NCBI GenBank assembly: GCA_030603365.1
Contig: JAUVXV010000011.1
Location: forward strand, 62,001-126,000
Source: Candidatus Heimdallarchaeota archaeon
Lineage (GTDB): Archaea; Asgardarchaeota; Heimdallarchaeia; Heimdallarchaeales; Heimdallarchaeaceae
Direction: 5' to 3'
DNA: 64,000 nucleotides
Shown one piece after another: positions 44,115-52,599 of this stretch; the stretch's first letter is position 1, and the number at the start of each line of letters is the position of its first letter. The position numbers were made by a program, and so were the translations under genes. The notes under the pieces are model-generated. The model was not told where the DNA came from. It did not search any database and worked only from the letters and a program-made list of their open reading frames with translations.

Positions 44115-46874
44115 TTAGTGAGTTAGTTTCCTTTTCCTTCTAAGTGCTAAATACAATGCTGCAGAAAGAGCTCCTAGAATTGGTAACAAAGATATAGCAC
44201 TAAATTCGGGTATAATAGGTTCCTCAATCTTCCACCAACAATCCACTGTTTCAACAATTCCAGTGACGAGATCAGTAACTATGAAGTAAACATCATACCA
44301 ACCTTCGTTCGCGAATACCCAGTAGACATAGAAATCATACGTTGTCATGGCTAGTACCAATTTCGTTTCATCATAAGCTATCCATGAGTCACTTCCTTGA
44401 ACTATTTTTACTACAAGATTTAGATTTTTGTCTATTGAATAGAGATTACCTACTCCAAATTGCATAGTGTAGTTTACTCCTACTTCTCCATAGTAACCTT
44501 GTTCAATCCATATGTCTAACCAACCATCATCGTGGATATACCAACGACATTCGGTTGTCCAGACATTTCCTGTTTGTAGTTCAACTACTACAAAGTAGAT
44601 ATGGAATATTCCTGGATTCATGAAGATATAACTAAGGTTCCACAGAAGTAATTGATAAGATAGTAAAACCAAGGAATTTGAATATAGTATTACAACTCCG
44701 TAACCCGTGTCTATTCTTACTTCTACAAAGATTGGAACATCATAACCATAGTAACTCTGTGCGTAAAATTCCATCCACACCTCTTGTCCTACAATTGCTT
44801 CATAGTCTTGAATTATCCAAACATCAATGAATCCATCGTAGATATACCATCGACAGTATTCATACCAATGAAAACCTGTTGTATTGTCTATCACAATCAA
44901 GGTTATTGTGAACCATCCTGCGTATAAGAAGGTATATGGTATTATGATTGTGTAGATACCATTAGCTGGGATTATCACAACATCAGTATTAACCAATATT
45001 GTATCCGTTCCATCACTTATCCATACTTCAACTGTCAAATCCATTTCAATAGAGTAATAGTTTACTATCCAAAATTCCATTAGGACTTCTTCACCAATTG
45101 AAGCTTCTAAATCTTGGACAATCCAGATGTCAAGATATTCTGCATAGATGTACCACCAACAATATTCAATCCAGACTAGTCCCGTATCTAGTTCCGTCAC
45201 GATAAGAATTACATCATAGTAGCCTACCACTTCAAATAGGTGCCATAGTTCAAAGACAAAGAATCCTAGTGCATCTACAAGTATAATTTCATAGAAGAGT
45301 TGAATATAATCTACTCCATCGAAAATGAGTACTTCAATACCTACAGTCTTCTCTACAGCGAAGAAATTGTATATCTCAAACATCATCCAAAGTTCTTCAT
45401 ATAGTAATCCATAGTATTCTTGGTAAATATAGAGATCAAAATATCCCCAATAAACATACCAATAGCAATAATCAACATATATCATTTCAGAGAATATATC
45501 GATTACAACTAGTTTTACATCCCAATAATCTGCATAAAGGAACGTCCAAAATACTGTGAAATCATACACTTCCCCAGGAACGAGTACCTTAGTCTCTCCA
45601 TATATCAATATGCTATGCGTTGCATTACTTATCCACACTTCAATAGCGATATCTCGATCAACTGCATAATTACTTACAACCCAACAATACATGATCGCTT
45701 CTTCAAGAACGAAAACTTCGAATTGTTGGTAGATCCAAACATCTATGAAACCTCCATAGATAATCCATCCTTCTGGACAATATTCAATCCATGTAAGATC
45801 CAATTCATAAACAAATACTTCAACATAGAGTTCCCAGAATCCTTCATAGATGAATGTATAGAAGATTTCCTCCATAAAGTAACTCCCAGCATTTATCGTC
45901 ACAAGAACGTTGAAATATAGCTCGAAAGTATGTGTTCCGTTCGTAATCCATACAGAAATATCGAGAGTCAGATCCACAGAATAGTAATTATAAACCCAAA
46001 TCTGTATTCTTTCTTCAACAAAGACCCAAGCTTCAAAGTTTTGCTCAATTACAATATCAATGAAACCATCATAGACTTCCCAGTAGCAATAAGCAAACCA
46101 TTCGTTTTGGTCAATTATATCGGTAACTCTGAGAATTACATCATAGTGTCCTGATGCCGCAAAGGTCCAATAGACTATTATTATCAGAACATCATATGCA
46201 TTAATAACCGTTGTTTCATCATGTATTAGTGTTGGACCTGTACCATCATCTAGAAATACTTCAATGTAAAACTCTTTATCTATTGCATATCCATTATAGA
46301 TATAAATTTCTATTTTGACTTCTATTCCAATTTGAGCTTCGTAGTCTTGAATAATAGCTAATTCTAAATAGCCATCAATAACTTCCCATTGGCACTCAGT
46401 TGTAACCTCTGTTTGATTTATTAAATCCATTACTTTGAGATTAACTAAATGGAATCCCACTAATGTGAAAGCATGAGTTACAATAAATGTATATTCTAAG
46501 TAAGGATAGAGCACTCTTGATTCTTGATAGATGAGAAAAACACTACCGTTATCATATTGAATCCATACTTCTATATCTACATCAAGTTCAATTGCATAAA
46601 GACTTAGCACATGACATTCTATCAATGCTAAATCATATACCGTTATCACAAAATCTTGCACAATCCAGATGTCAATTGTATCTTCCCTGTCTTTCAACTC
46701 TGCTTGATCTTGTGCCGGTTCAGTTGCTACTTGTTGCACTTCTTGATTAGAGGGATTAGGATTAGAATTTAATGCTTGTGCAGCTTGATTAGAACCCCCA
46801 ATCATAGAAAATGTCAAAAGTAGAATAATGAATGTTGTTTTCATTAACTTTTCTCTGTTCATTTTAAAGCACAC
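44115..46874 (-). CDS. Surface protein with eight Trp/Tyr-rich repeats and C-terminal sorting-type anchor
   Basis: Protein of 919 residues: signal peptide (about 5-33), a Gln/Asn/Pro linker, eight repeats of about 102 residues (66-883), then IPEFSAISLLPILGALS and a helix ending RRKRK. The tail resembles the PEF-CTERM/archaeosortase type, so the protein may be processed and fixed to membrane lipid. Each repeat has the plan (I/L)D(I/V)WI.Q..EA, a central EVWISDGT strand, a hydrophobic YTF..AGW..(V/I).L.V.D segment and a closing EYC.WYIYDGF with one cysteine. Repeats are likely beta-sandwich (Ig-like) modules. Start is ATG 46874 or 46862. No paralog is in the window. Function is probably structural or adhesive. 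Confidence 0.85.
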   Translation of the reverse strand: MCFKMNREKLMKTTFIILLLTFSMIGGSNQAAQALNSNPNPSNQEVQQVATEPAQDQAELKDREDTIDIWIVQDFVITVYDLALIECHVLSLYAIELDVDIEVWIQYDNGSVFLIYQESRVLYPYLEYTFIVTHAFTLVGFHLVNLKVMDLINQTEVTTECQWEVIDGYLELAIIQDYEAQIGIEVKIEIYIYNGYAIDKEFYIEVFLDDGTGPTLIHDETTVINAYDVLIIIVYWTFAASGHYDVILRVTDIIDQNEWFAYCYWEVYDGFIDIVIEQNFEAWVFVEERIQIWVYNYYSVDLTLDISVWITNGTHTFELYFNVLVTINAGSYFMEEIFYTFIYEGFWELYVEVFVYELDLTWIEYCPEGWIIYGGFIDVWIYQQFEVFVLEEAIMYCWVVSNYAVDRDIAIEVWISNATHSILIYGETKVLVPGEVYDFTVFWTFLYADYWDVKLVVIDIFSEMIYVDYCYWYVYWGYFDLYIYQEYYGLLYEELWMMFEIYNFFAVEKTVGIEVLIFDGVDYIQLFYEIILVDALGFFVFELWHLFEVVGYYDVILIVTELDTGLVWIEYCWWYIYAEYLDIWIVQDLEASIGEEVLMEFWIVNYYSIEMDLTVEVWISDGTDTILVNTDVVIIPANGIYTIIIPYTFLYAGWFTITLIVIDNTTGFHWYEYCRWYIYDGFIDVWIIQDYEAIVGQEVWMEFYAQSYYGYDVPIFVEVRIDTGYGVVILYSNSLVLLSYQLLLWNLSYIFMNPGIFHIYFVVVELQTGNVWTTECRWYIHDDGWLDIWIEQGYYGEVGVNYTMQFGVGNLYSIDKNLNLVVKIVQGSDSWIAYDETKLVLAMTTYDFYVYWVFANEGWYDVYFIVTDLVTGIVETVDCWWKIEEPIIPEFSAISLLPILGALSAALYLALRRKRKLTH
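44226..46679 (-). repeat. Eight tandem ~102-residue protein repeats
   Basis: Coding repeats in the surface protein. They begin at WIVQDF, IIQDYEA, VIEQNFEA, WIYQQFE, YIYQEYY, WIVQDLEA, WIIQDYEA and WIEQGYY. The repeats are strongly diverged in DNA and in protein, so the array is old, but the closing C.W segment is kept in all, with repeat 3 altered to EYCPEGWIIYGG. Confidence 0.85.
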
Positions 46875-47191
46875 CCGTTTAGCGAGTATAGCATACTATA
46901 TTAAAATAGCATATATATCTCTTTCCTCAAACTAAACGCTTTGTAAAGACCGACAAAAATGAATATAGTTTAAGAGTACCACAGTCTAAAAACTCGAAGA
47001 ACTAGCTAGAAACAGGTTAATTTCCTCTAAATATAGTTCACGTTATTTCTTAACTAAACACTGTTCATTTAAATAAAATTACAATCATTATCTTCTTTCT
47101 TCACTTTATTTGTATAAAAAACAATAAAAAAATTAAAAAAGACTTCGAATATAATATCAAATGTTAGGTAAATGTTTATAGACTTAGGAAG
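46875..47191. other. Divergent promoter region
   Basis: About 317 bases between the repeat surface protein and the GTPase gene. A/T-rich boxes facing the surface-protein gene lie near 46895-46915 (ATACTATATTAAAATAG, with two TAGCATA copies), and TATAATATC or GTTTATAG near 47149-47178 face the GTPase gene. The middle 150 bases hold nothing I can name. Confidence 0.4.
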
Positions 47192-48157
47192 ATGGGAGTG
47201 TTCAGGTTGAGAAATGCAAAACAATCACAGATTTTGAAATTCAATAAGAAGGGCATTCCACTTGTGATAATAGGCTTACCTCAAGGAGGAAAATCTACTT
47301 TTGTAAAACGTGTTAAAACAGGAGAATTCTTTGAAACTCGTGCTACCATGGGTATGCAATTTGAAACAGCTGAAATTGGAGATATACGTTTTGACATTTT
47401 TGATTTGGGTGGACATAAATCATATCGAAAAACAATTTGGCAAACATACACAAAACTTGCTTATGGGTTAATTTTCATTATCGACTCAGCAAATCCTGAA
47501 ACTTTTGATCTTGCAAAAAAAGAGTTCTGGAGAAGTATTGATTTAAAAGGAGACCAAGATGAATTCATCATTCTATTCCTCTGCAATAAATCTGATTTAG
47601 ATGAAAGTGTTGATTTAGAAACCATCATCAATCATATGGAACTCTATAAGTTAGTCGAAAAAGAAAATGCTTCTTTTCAATTTTTCAAAACCAGTATGAA
47701 GACTGGGGAAAATGTTGATGCAACACTTAAATGGTTAGTTAGCAATACTTCAAGAATTGTACAAAAACGCACTATACATCCTCAAATGTTCATGCTTGCA
47801 GATTTAGAAGGTTTTCCAATCTTAGAGATAGATAAAATGGACTTAGAAGAAGATCCTTCACTTATGGCTGGATTCCTGTCTGCAATTGAGAGTTTTAGTC
47901 AGAAACTGTTTGGCAAAACAGGAATCCTACAATTCATGCAATCGGGGGATTACAAATATATAGTAAAAACTGATGACAAATTCATTTATTCCTTAATTAT
48001 AAAGATGGACGAATGTCAGGAAGAGGCGAGAAGATTAATTGAAATTGTTAGCGAGAATGTCTATAACATGGAGAATTTTGGTATACTGGAAGGGATAATT
48101 ACTCAATTATTAAACATAGATCCGTCTGAGTATGTTTTAAGAAAAGGTTTTATTTGA
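47192..48157 (+). CDS. Arf/Sar1-like small GTPase fused to a C-terminal longin-like module
   Basis: Protein of 321 residues. The GTPase (about 20-188) has P-loop GLPQGGKST (28-36), a switch I Thr (Thr52), DLGGH (71-75) with His in the place of the catalytic Gln as in Sar1, NKSD (132-135) and SMKTGE. There is no N-terminal amphipathic helix or C-terminal prenyl cysteine. Residues 199-295 have the beta-beta-alpha-beta-beta-alpha pattern of a longin/roadblock-like module (MFMLADLEGFPILEIDK, LMAGFLSAIESFSQKLFG, KFIYSLIIKMDE). In eukaryotes longin and roadblock proteins regulate or bind such GTPases; here one chain would carry both. The ADP-forming acyl-CoA synthetase gene follows by 49 bases and may be unrelated. 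Confidence 0.85.
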   Translation: MGVFRLRNAKQSQILKFNKKGIPLVIIGLPQGGKSTFVKRVKTGEFFETRATMGMQFETAEIGDIRFDIFDLGGHKSYRKTIWQTYTKLAYGLIFIIDSANPETFDLAKKEFWRSIDLKGDQDEFIILFLCNKSDLDESVDLETIINHMELYKLVEKENASFQFFKTSMKTGENVDATLKWLVSNTSRIVQKRTIHPQMFMLADLEGFPILEIDKMDLEEDPSLMAGFLSAIESFSQKLFGKTGILQFMQSGDYKYIVKTDDKFIYSLIIKMDECQEEARRLIEIVSENVYNMENFGILEGIITQLLNIDPSEYVLRKGFI

Positions 48158-48206
48158 AGCAGAAAGAAAAGCATAAAAGCTCTTGAGATACATCACCTTT
48201 AGAGCT

Positions 48207-49577
48207 ATGGTAAAGGAATTCTTTTATCCCAAGACAATTGCAGTAATAGGAGCAACAGCTGATCCTAAGAAATTTGGTAATGCAGTTACTGTAAATCTAC
48301 TAGAAAATGACCAATTAGAGAGTGAGATTTTTCCAATTAATCCTAAATCTACAGAAATACTAGGCTTGAAAAGTTATTCATCTATTCTAGAAGTAGATAA
48401 GGAGGTTGATTTAGCGATTCTTCTAGTTCCTTCAAAAGCTGTATCACTAGTAGTAGATCAGTGTATAGAAAAACTAGTTAAAAGAATAATCATTGTATCA
48501 GCTGGTTTTGGAGAGATTAACGAGGAAGGAAAGAAAATAGAGCAAGAAATGACCAACAAAGCTCATGAAAAAGGGATAAGAATCATTGGTCCAAATTGTG
48601 TTGGTATAATGAACGTAGATTTAGGAATGAATGCTTCGTTTGTTCTAACCCCACCAAAAGGTAATGTAAGCATTGTAACACAATCGGGCAGTTTTGGAGC
48701 AGCATGCTTGTATGACATGAAATGGCAAGGATTAGGGTTCTCTAAATTTGCTAATCTTGGGAATATGGCAGATATAAATTTAACTGATGTACTTGAATTC
48801 TTTAAAGAGGATGAGAACTCCAAAGTTGTTTGTATATATCTAGAAAATGTTGTGGATGGAAGAAAATTCTATGAAACAATGAAAGAAGTATCAAAGACAA
48901 AACCTACAATCATATTGAAGGGAGGAAGAACAGCTTATGGAGCATCAGCAGCTGCTAGTCATACAGGTTCTATTGCAACAGATTATAGTTCTCTCAAAGC
49001 TGCTATCAAACAATCTGGTGCGACATTATGTGAAAGTATGAGTGACTATGTTGCTGCTATCAAAGCGTTTTCATTCTTACCTTTACCTGATGGGAACAGA
49101 GTAGGAATTCTTACTAATAGTGGAGGAAGCGCAGTTTTATTCAGTGATTATGCTGAAGAATACGGGTTAGAACTAGCAGATTTTTCAAAAGGATTCAAAG
49201 AAAAAATCGCCCCTTACATCATACCTTTGGTAAAGAAAGTCAATCCCTTAGATTTGATAGCTGGTGCAAATGGTGAAACATATTATCAAGTTACAAAAGC
49301 AATGCTTGAGGATCCTAATATCGACATTGTTGTCCCTTGTGCTGTTATTCCTACATTCTTAGGAATGACTTTAGATGAACATTACTCAGGAGTCATAAGA
49401 GCGTGGAATGAAACAGTTAGAAAGAAACCTATCATACCAATTTTCCTGAGTGGAGAACTACTTGAAAAAACAAAAGAATTAGCTGAAAAAGAACAGGCAC
49501 CAGTATTTATGTCACCTAGAGAAGCTGCATTTGCAGTAAAAGTTTTGATAGATAGAATGAAAAAACTTCAGAAGTAG
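48207..49577 (+). CDS. Acetate-CoA ligase (ADP-forming), alpha subunit
   Basis: From the ATG at 48207 (MVKEFFYPKTIAVIGAT) the protein has about 456 residues. It holds the CoA-binding domain (IFPINPKSTEILGLKSY, IIVSAGFGE, RIIGPNCVGI), then the succinyl-CoA-ligase-like domain with QSGSFGAACLYDM and the phosphohistidine segment AAASHTGSIATDY. ADP-forming synthetases make ATP from acyl-CoA in archaea that ferment peptides and sugars. The ATP-grasp beta subunit is not adjacent and must be elsewhere. The track to an upstream TTG adds eight residues outside the family. Confidence 0.93.
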   Translation: MVKEFFYPKTIAVIGATADPKKFGNAVTVNLLENDQLESEIFPINPKSTEILGLKSYSSILEVDKEVDLAILLVPSKAVSLVVDQCIEKLVKRIIIVSAGFGEINEEGKKIEQEMTNKAHEKGIRIIGPNCVGIMNVDLGMNASFVLTPPKGNVSIVTQSGSFGAACLYDMKWQGLGFSKFANLGNMADINLTDVLEFFKEDENSKVVCIYLENVVDGRKFYETMKEVSKTKPTIILKGGRTAYGASAAASHTGSIATDYSSLKAAIKQSGATLCESMSDYVAAIKAFSFLPLPDGNRVGILTNSGGSAVLFSDYAEEYGLELADFSKGFKEKIAPYIIPLVKKVNPLDLIAGANGETYYQVTKAMLEDPNIDIVVPCAVIPTFLGMTLDEHYSGVIRAWNETVRKKPIIPIFLSGELLEKTKELAEKEQAPVFMSPREAAFAVKVLIDRMKKLQK

Positions 49578-49813
49578 GATCGAAGTATCATCTCTTTCAC
49601 TTTTTCAGCATCGTCAGTATATCTAGGATTAAGTTCCTTTCTGCGTTTCATGAAAGAGTCTAAGTCCTCAACTTCTTTGATATAACCCCTCTCCAATAGC
49701 TTCAGTGTGGATAAAAGCAAGGTTATGCTTATTTTGTCTTCTAAGCATTTGTGAATTAATGGAATGGAACGCTCGAAAACTTTGTTGTTACGCATTTTGT
49801 CGGAAGCTACCAT
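49568..49813 (-). CDS. Hypothetical small helical protein
   Basis: Protein of 81 residues, soluble, basic and helical (FERSIPLIHKCLEDKISITLLLSTLKLLERG, DLDSFMKRRKELNP). It is the last gene of a possible minus-strand unit that begins with the longin/DENN-like gene, with 93 bases between it and the preceding two-helix membrane protein. It overlaps the end of the acyl-CoA synthetase gene by ten bases on the other strand. No family recognised. Confidence 0.5.
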   Translation of the reverse strand: MVASDKMRNNKVFERSIPLIHKCLEDKISITLLLSTLKLLERGYIKEVEDLDSFMKRRKELNPRYTDDAEKVKEMILRSYF

Positions 49814-49906
49814 TATAAGACCAATAGGATTATGATATTTAAAGATGTGTCAGACTAAATTATTACCCCCCGAACATCAAAATGATGGAAAAATTAACCT
49901 AAATGA

Positions 49907-50149
49907 CTAATTAATATTACTCAAATCTTGTATAGATCTATTTTCTAGAAATTTGTATCCTAACATATAGAACAAAGCAAATGAGAAGCAGAGAATAACA
50001 AAAACTACCCCCCATATTTCTACAGGCCAAGCACCAGTTTGAAGCTCTATATATCTAAACAAAAAAATAACTCCTACTGATAATGCACCAGTAAGAAGGC
50101 TTGCTAATGGTGCAAGGATAAAAACGGTCTTTTTTGGATTTCTACTCAC
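49907..50149 (-). CDS. Small two-helix membrane protein
   Basis: Protein of 80 residues with two helices (about 10-31 and 43-64, FILAPLASLLTGALSVGVIFLF and EIWGVVFVILCFSFALFYML) and short polar ends. It overlaps the preceding gene by eight bases, so translation is coupled. It is the third of three small two-helix proteins in a row behind the longin/DENN-like gene. The two helices could form a hairpin that joins the others in one complex. No family recognised. Confidence 0.65.
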   Translation of the reverse strand: MSRNPKKTVFILAPLASLLTGALSVGVIFLFRYIELQTGAWPVEIWGVVFVILCFSFALFYMLGYKFLENRSIQDLSNIN

Positions 50150-50471
50150 TCTTATCTTCCTCTTTATCTTCTTCCAAATCTAGTTGTTCTATCCCTTCTT
50201 CTTGTCTTTCTATCTCTCCTCTACCTTCATATTCTAATACTTTTCCTAAGGGAGTAGACATTATTCTAGGTTTTTTGTAGCTTCGTATATTTGCATAACC
50301 TAGATAGATGATGATAAGATCAAGTATGACTATTACGACCCAAAAAGCTGTATCTTGAGCAAAAGCAGCTAGAATCAATAACCCAACTACTAAAGCGAAA
50401 ATGATGAAAGTTAGAGCTGGGATAAATAAACGATGATATTTTGGTTTTACTTTAATCATCATTTTAATCAC
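50142..50471 (-). CDS. Small two-helix membrane protein with acidic tail
   Basis: Protein of 109 residues with two helices (about 12-35 and 42-62, LFIPALTFIIFALVVGLLILAAF and FWVVIVILDLIIIYLGYA) and a cytoplasmic-type tail that turns strongly acidic (EEGIEQLDLEEDKEEDKSE). It overlaps the genes on either side by eight and four bases, so the three are translationally coupled. Function unknown. Confidence 0.65.
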   Translation of the reverse strand: MIKMMIKVKPKYHRLFIPALTFIIFALVVGLLILAAFAQDTAFWVVIVILDLIIIYLGYANIRSYKKPRIMSTPLGKVLEYEGRGEIERQEEGIEQLDLEEDKEEDKSE

Positions 50472-50800
50472 TTATTGTTGAAATTAGTTTCTTCATCAAA
50501 GACGATTTCATTAGTGTTTGACTTTTGTGTATCAATCTTTTCTTTGTGCATTAATAAAGATATCAGTTTAAAGCTGACATAATTTAATATAACAAAGAAA
50601 AACCATCCAAAAAGAATCCAAACTGAATAGATACCTAATTCATCCCATCTATTCATTGAAATTGTAACTAAAACATAAATAAGAAACGTTCCAAATATTA
50701 AAACACCGCTTATCAAAATTATTTTTCCAACGAGAGACTGCTTTCTAAATCTAAATGTATCAAACCAAGATCTTACCTTAGATTTTTTCTTAGAACTCAT
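50468..50800 (-). CDS. Small two-helix membrane protein
   Basis: Protein of 110 residues: a basic start (KKKSKVRSWFDTFRFRKQ), two helices (about 27-48 and 62-83, IILISGVLIFGTFLIYVLV and SVWILFGWFFFVILNYVSF) and a polar tail. It is the first of the three two-helix proteins and starts 87 bases after the end of the longin/DENN-like gene. A shared transcript is likely but not shown. Function unknown. Confidence 0.65.
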   Translation of the reverse strand: MSSKKKSKVRSWFDTFRFRKQSLVGKIILISGVLIFGTFLIYVLVTISMNRWDELGIYSVWILFGWFFFVILNYVSFKLISLLMHKEKIDTQKSNTNEIVFDEETNFNNK

Positions 50801-50887
50801 AGAGACAATTATTCAGTCAACTATGATGAATATAAGTTTTGTTCGTTCAGTTAATTAAGGAAAAAAAAGACGAACTCTTGTTCAACC

Positions 50888-51868
50888 TCAAAGTTTCTCT
50901 AGAAGCTCAAGCAATATCATCTGCTTTTCTAACGGTAAAGATTCTTTAGAATGAGCTCTAATTGAGAGGGATTCTAAAGATTGGAAAATCCAGTCTAATT
51001 CTGTTCTTACTAAGCTGTATGCATCCATAGCACTAAGTCCTGGAAGCTGTTTAGAAATGCCTTCAAAATAAGAAGACGATCTTCCTCCATAAACAATACC
51101 ATCATCAAGATTGGCAATAATCAAGCTTACAGATGGAATTAGTCCACGATAATCATTAGTTCCAATAATATCGTATCCTCGTTCATAACTAAACGACCAG
51201 AATTTGACTTTGAGCAGTTTTGTTGGAGAAAGGAAACGAAGTGACTGAATCATTGATTCAACTATATTACGATTACCGGCTACAATTACAGGTATACCAA
51301 TTACAAGACCATAAAGGATTTTGTCTATTCCTTCAGGTATCAGTCTTGTAATAACCTCGAAAGAAAGAAAGTCACGGGAGTTATCCAACATACTATCTTT
51401 TGCTACATTCTTTAATTTGATCAAGGAGTCATAATCAGTAAGATCTGTCTTTTCAAAAATATTTATCATATTTTGTTGAATATTGGAAAGATATCCAGCG
51501 AGACAAGATTTTATTTGCACACCTATTTCTTCTTCGTAGCTAATAGCTTCATAGGAATTGAACTTGTGTTTGAGTTGCACTTGCTTAAATTCAGCGAGTA
51601 AAAGAGGGAGAATATTACCATTGAACGGGGATTCAATATCTACTAAAAGTGAGGCGACAAGTTCATTTTCATTATAAAAAAACAATATTTTACCTTCATA
51701 TTCTATTTCTCTTGGAAAAGAATAGACAACTTCTGATGAAAGAGTTATAATTGCACTAATGAGACCTGTCACTAATGCATTATCAATTACGACATTTTCT
51801 GAATAAGAGTCGTACTGATAAAGTAATTCCCCATTTTTAGATGTAATAAGTATTTTCACTTCTTTCAC
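50888..51868 (-). CDS. Longin-like plus DENN-like protein (tentative)
   Basis: Protein of 326 residues. Residues 3-98 have a beta-beta-alpha-beta-beta-alpha pattern (KILITSKNGELLYQYDSY, ALVTGLISAIITLSSEV, GKILFFYNENELVASLLVDI) like longin domains and like the modules at 13813 and 47192. Residues about 180-265 look like the central DENN fold: ILYGLVIGIPVIVAGNRN, then helix VESMIQSLRFLSP, then a Trp strand VKFWSFSYERG and SLIIANLDDGIVYG, which recalls the DLD-type strand of DENN proteins. Longin followed by DENN is the layout of eukaryotic FLCN, SMCR8 and classical DENN proteins that act on small GTPases. The longin part is fairly clear by pattern; the DENN call needs structure comparison. Confidence 0.6.
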   Translation of the reverse strand: MKEVKILITSKNGELLYQYDSYSENVVIDNALVTGLISAIITLSSEVVYSFPREIEYEGKILFFYNENELVASLLVDIESPFNGNILPLLLAEFKQVQLKHKFNSYEAISYEEEIGVQIKSCLAGYLSNIQQNMINIFEKTDLTDYDSLIKLKNVAKDSMLDNSRDFLSFEVITRLIPEGIDKILYGLVIGIPVIVAGNRNIVESMIQSLRFLSPTKLLKVKFWSFSYERGYDIIGTNDYRGLIPSVSLIIANLDDGIVYGGRSSSYFEGISKQLPGLSAMDAYSLVRTELDWIFQSLESLSIRAHSKESLPLEKQMILLELLEKL

Positions 51869-52078
51869 TCTTACACTAAGTTAGTAAGTAACCTCTAACA
51901 CACCATATAGTATACAAAGGATACTGTCCACCTTTTTATCTAGCTAGCACGTAGATATTAACCCCGTTAAATATACATTGTCCATAAAATAATATAAATA
52001 CTATGGAATACGATGAACTCCAACTAGAGCCAAATTAACGACAAAAAAGCGGAAAGTAGTGTGAGAACTATTTTTGCA

Positions 52079-52453
52079 CTAAATAGGCCAAAGTATTCCG
52101 AAGAAGATTATGAAGAATATTAAAGGAGGTCCAATGAATCCTACTATTATCAGTACCTTCACCCAGGTCGGCATTCTATTGCGTTTTTTAGGTGGATAAG
52201 GGTACTGTTGACCTGGTACTGCATCATAAGATCCTGAAATACTTGTCACTTGTTGAACTTGTTGAGATTGATACTTTTGATAACCACTATATTGAACATT
52301 AGCGGGTTGAGCTTGAATTTGAGTATTTTTATGGTCATCTTTCATAGTTTGACCACAATTCTCACAAAATTTATTATCGCTCTTATTTCTTGCACCACAG
52401 AATTGACAAAACATAAAGCTCATATTTCTTTCAAGATTCATTATCCCTTCCAC
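52079..52453 (-). CDS. Zinc-ribbon protein with C-terminal membrane anchor
   Basis: Protein of 124 residues (116 from the Met in LERNMSF). The N-terminus has a zinc ribbon, CQFCG...CENCG (about 16-34). A long Gln/Tyr/Pro-rich linker (QAQPANVQYSGYQKYQSQQV) is followed by a basic patch (PPKKRNRMPTW) and one C-terminal helix (KVLIIVGFIGPPLIFFIIFFG). The order is the reverse of the other helix-plus-ribbon proteins of this window. A tail-anchored cytoplasmic ribbon is likely. Function unknown. Confidence 0.65.
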   Translation of the reverse strand: MEGIMNLERNMSFMFCQFCGARNKSDNKFCENCGQTMKDDHKNTQIQAQPANVQYSGYQKYQSQQVQQVTSISGSYDAVPGQQYPYPPKKRNRMPTWVKVLIIVGFIGPPLIFFIIFFGILWPI

Positions 52454-52599
52454 ATATTTAAAATCATTCTTTTATTCTTATTAATACTCAAATATGTAAA
52501 AATCTTCACAATATAATTCAAATAAATTTGCTTGCAAAACTATTTTAAAGGATTAGCAGAAGATTAGATACCATTCATGAAATAAAATGAGGAAATGAT

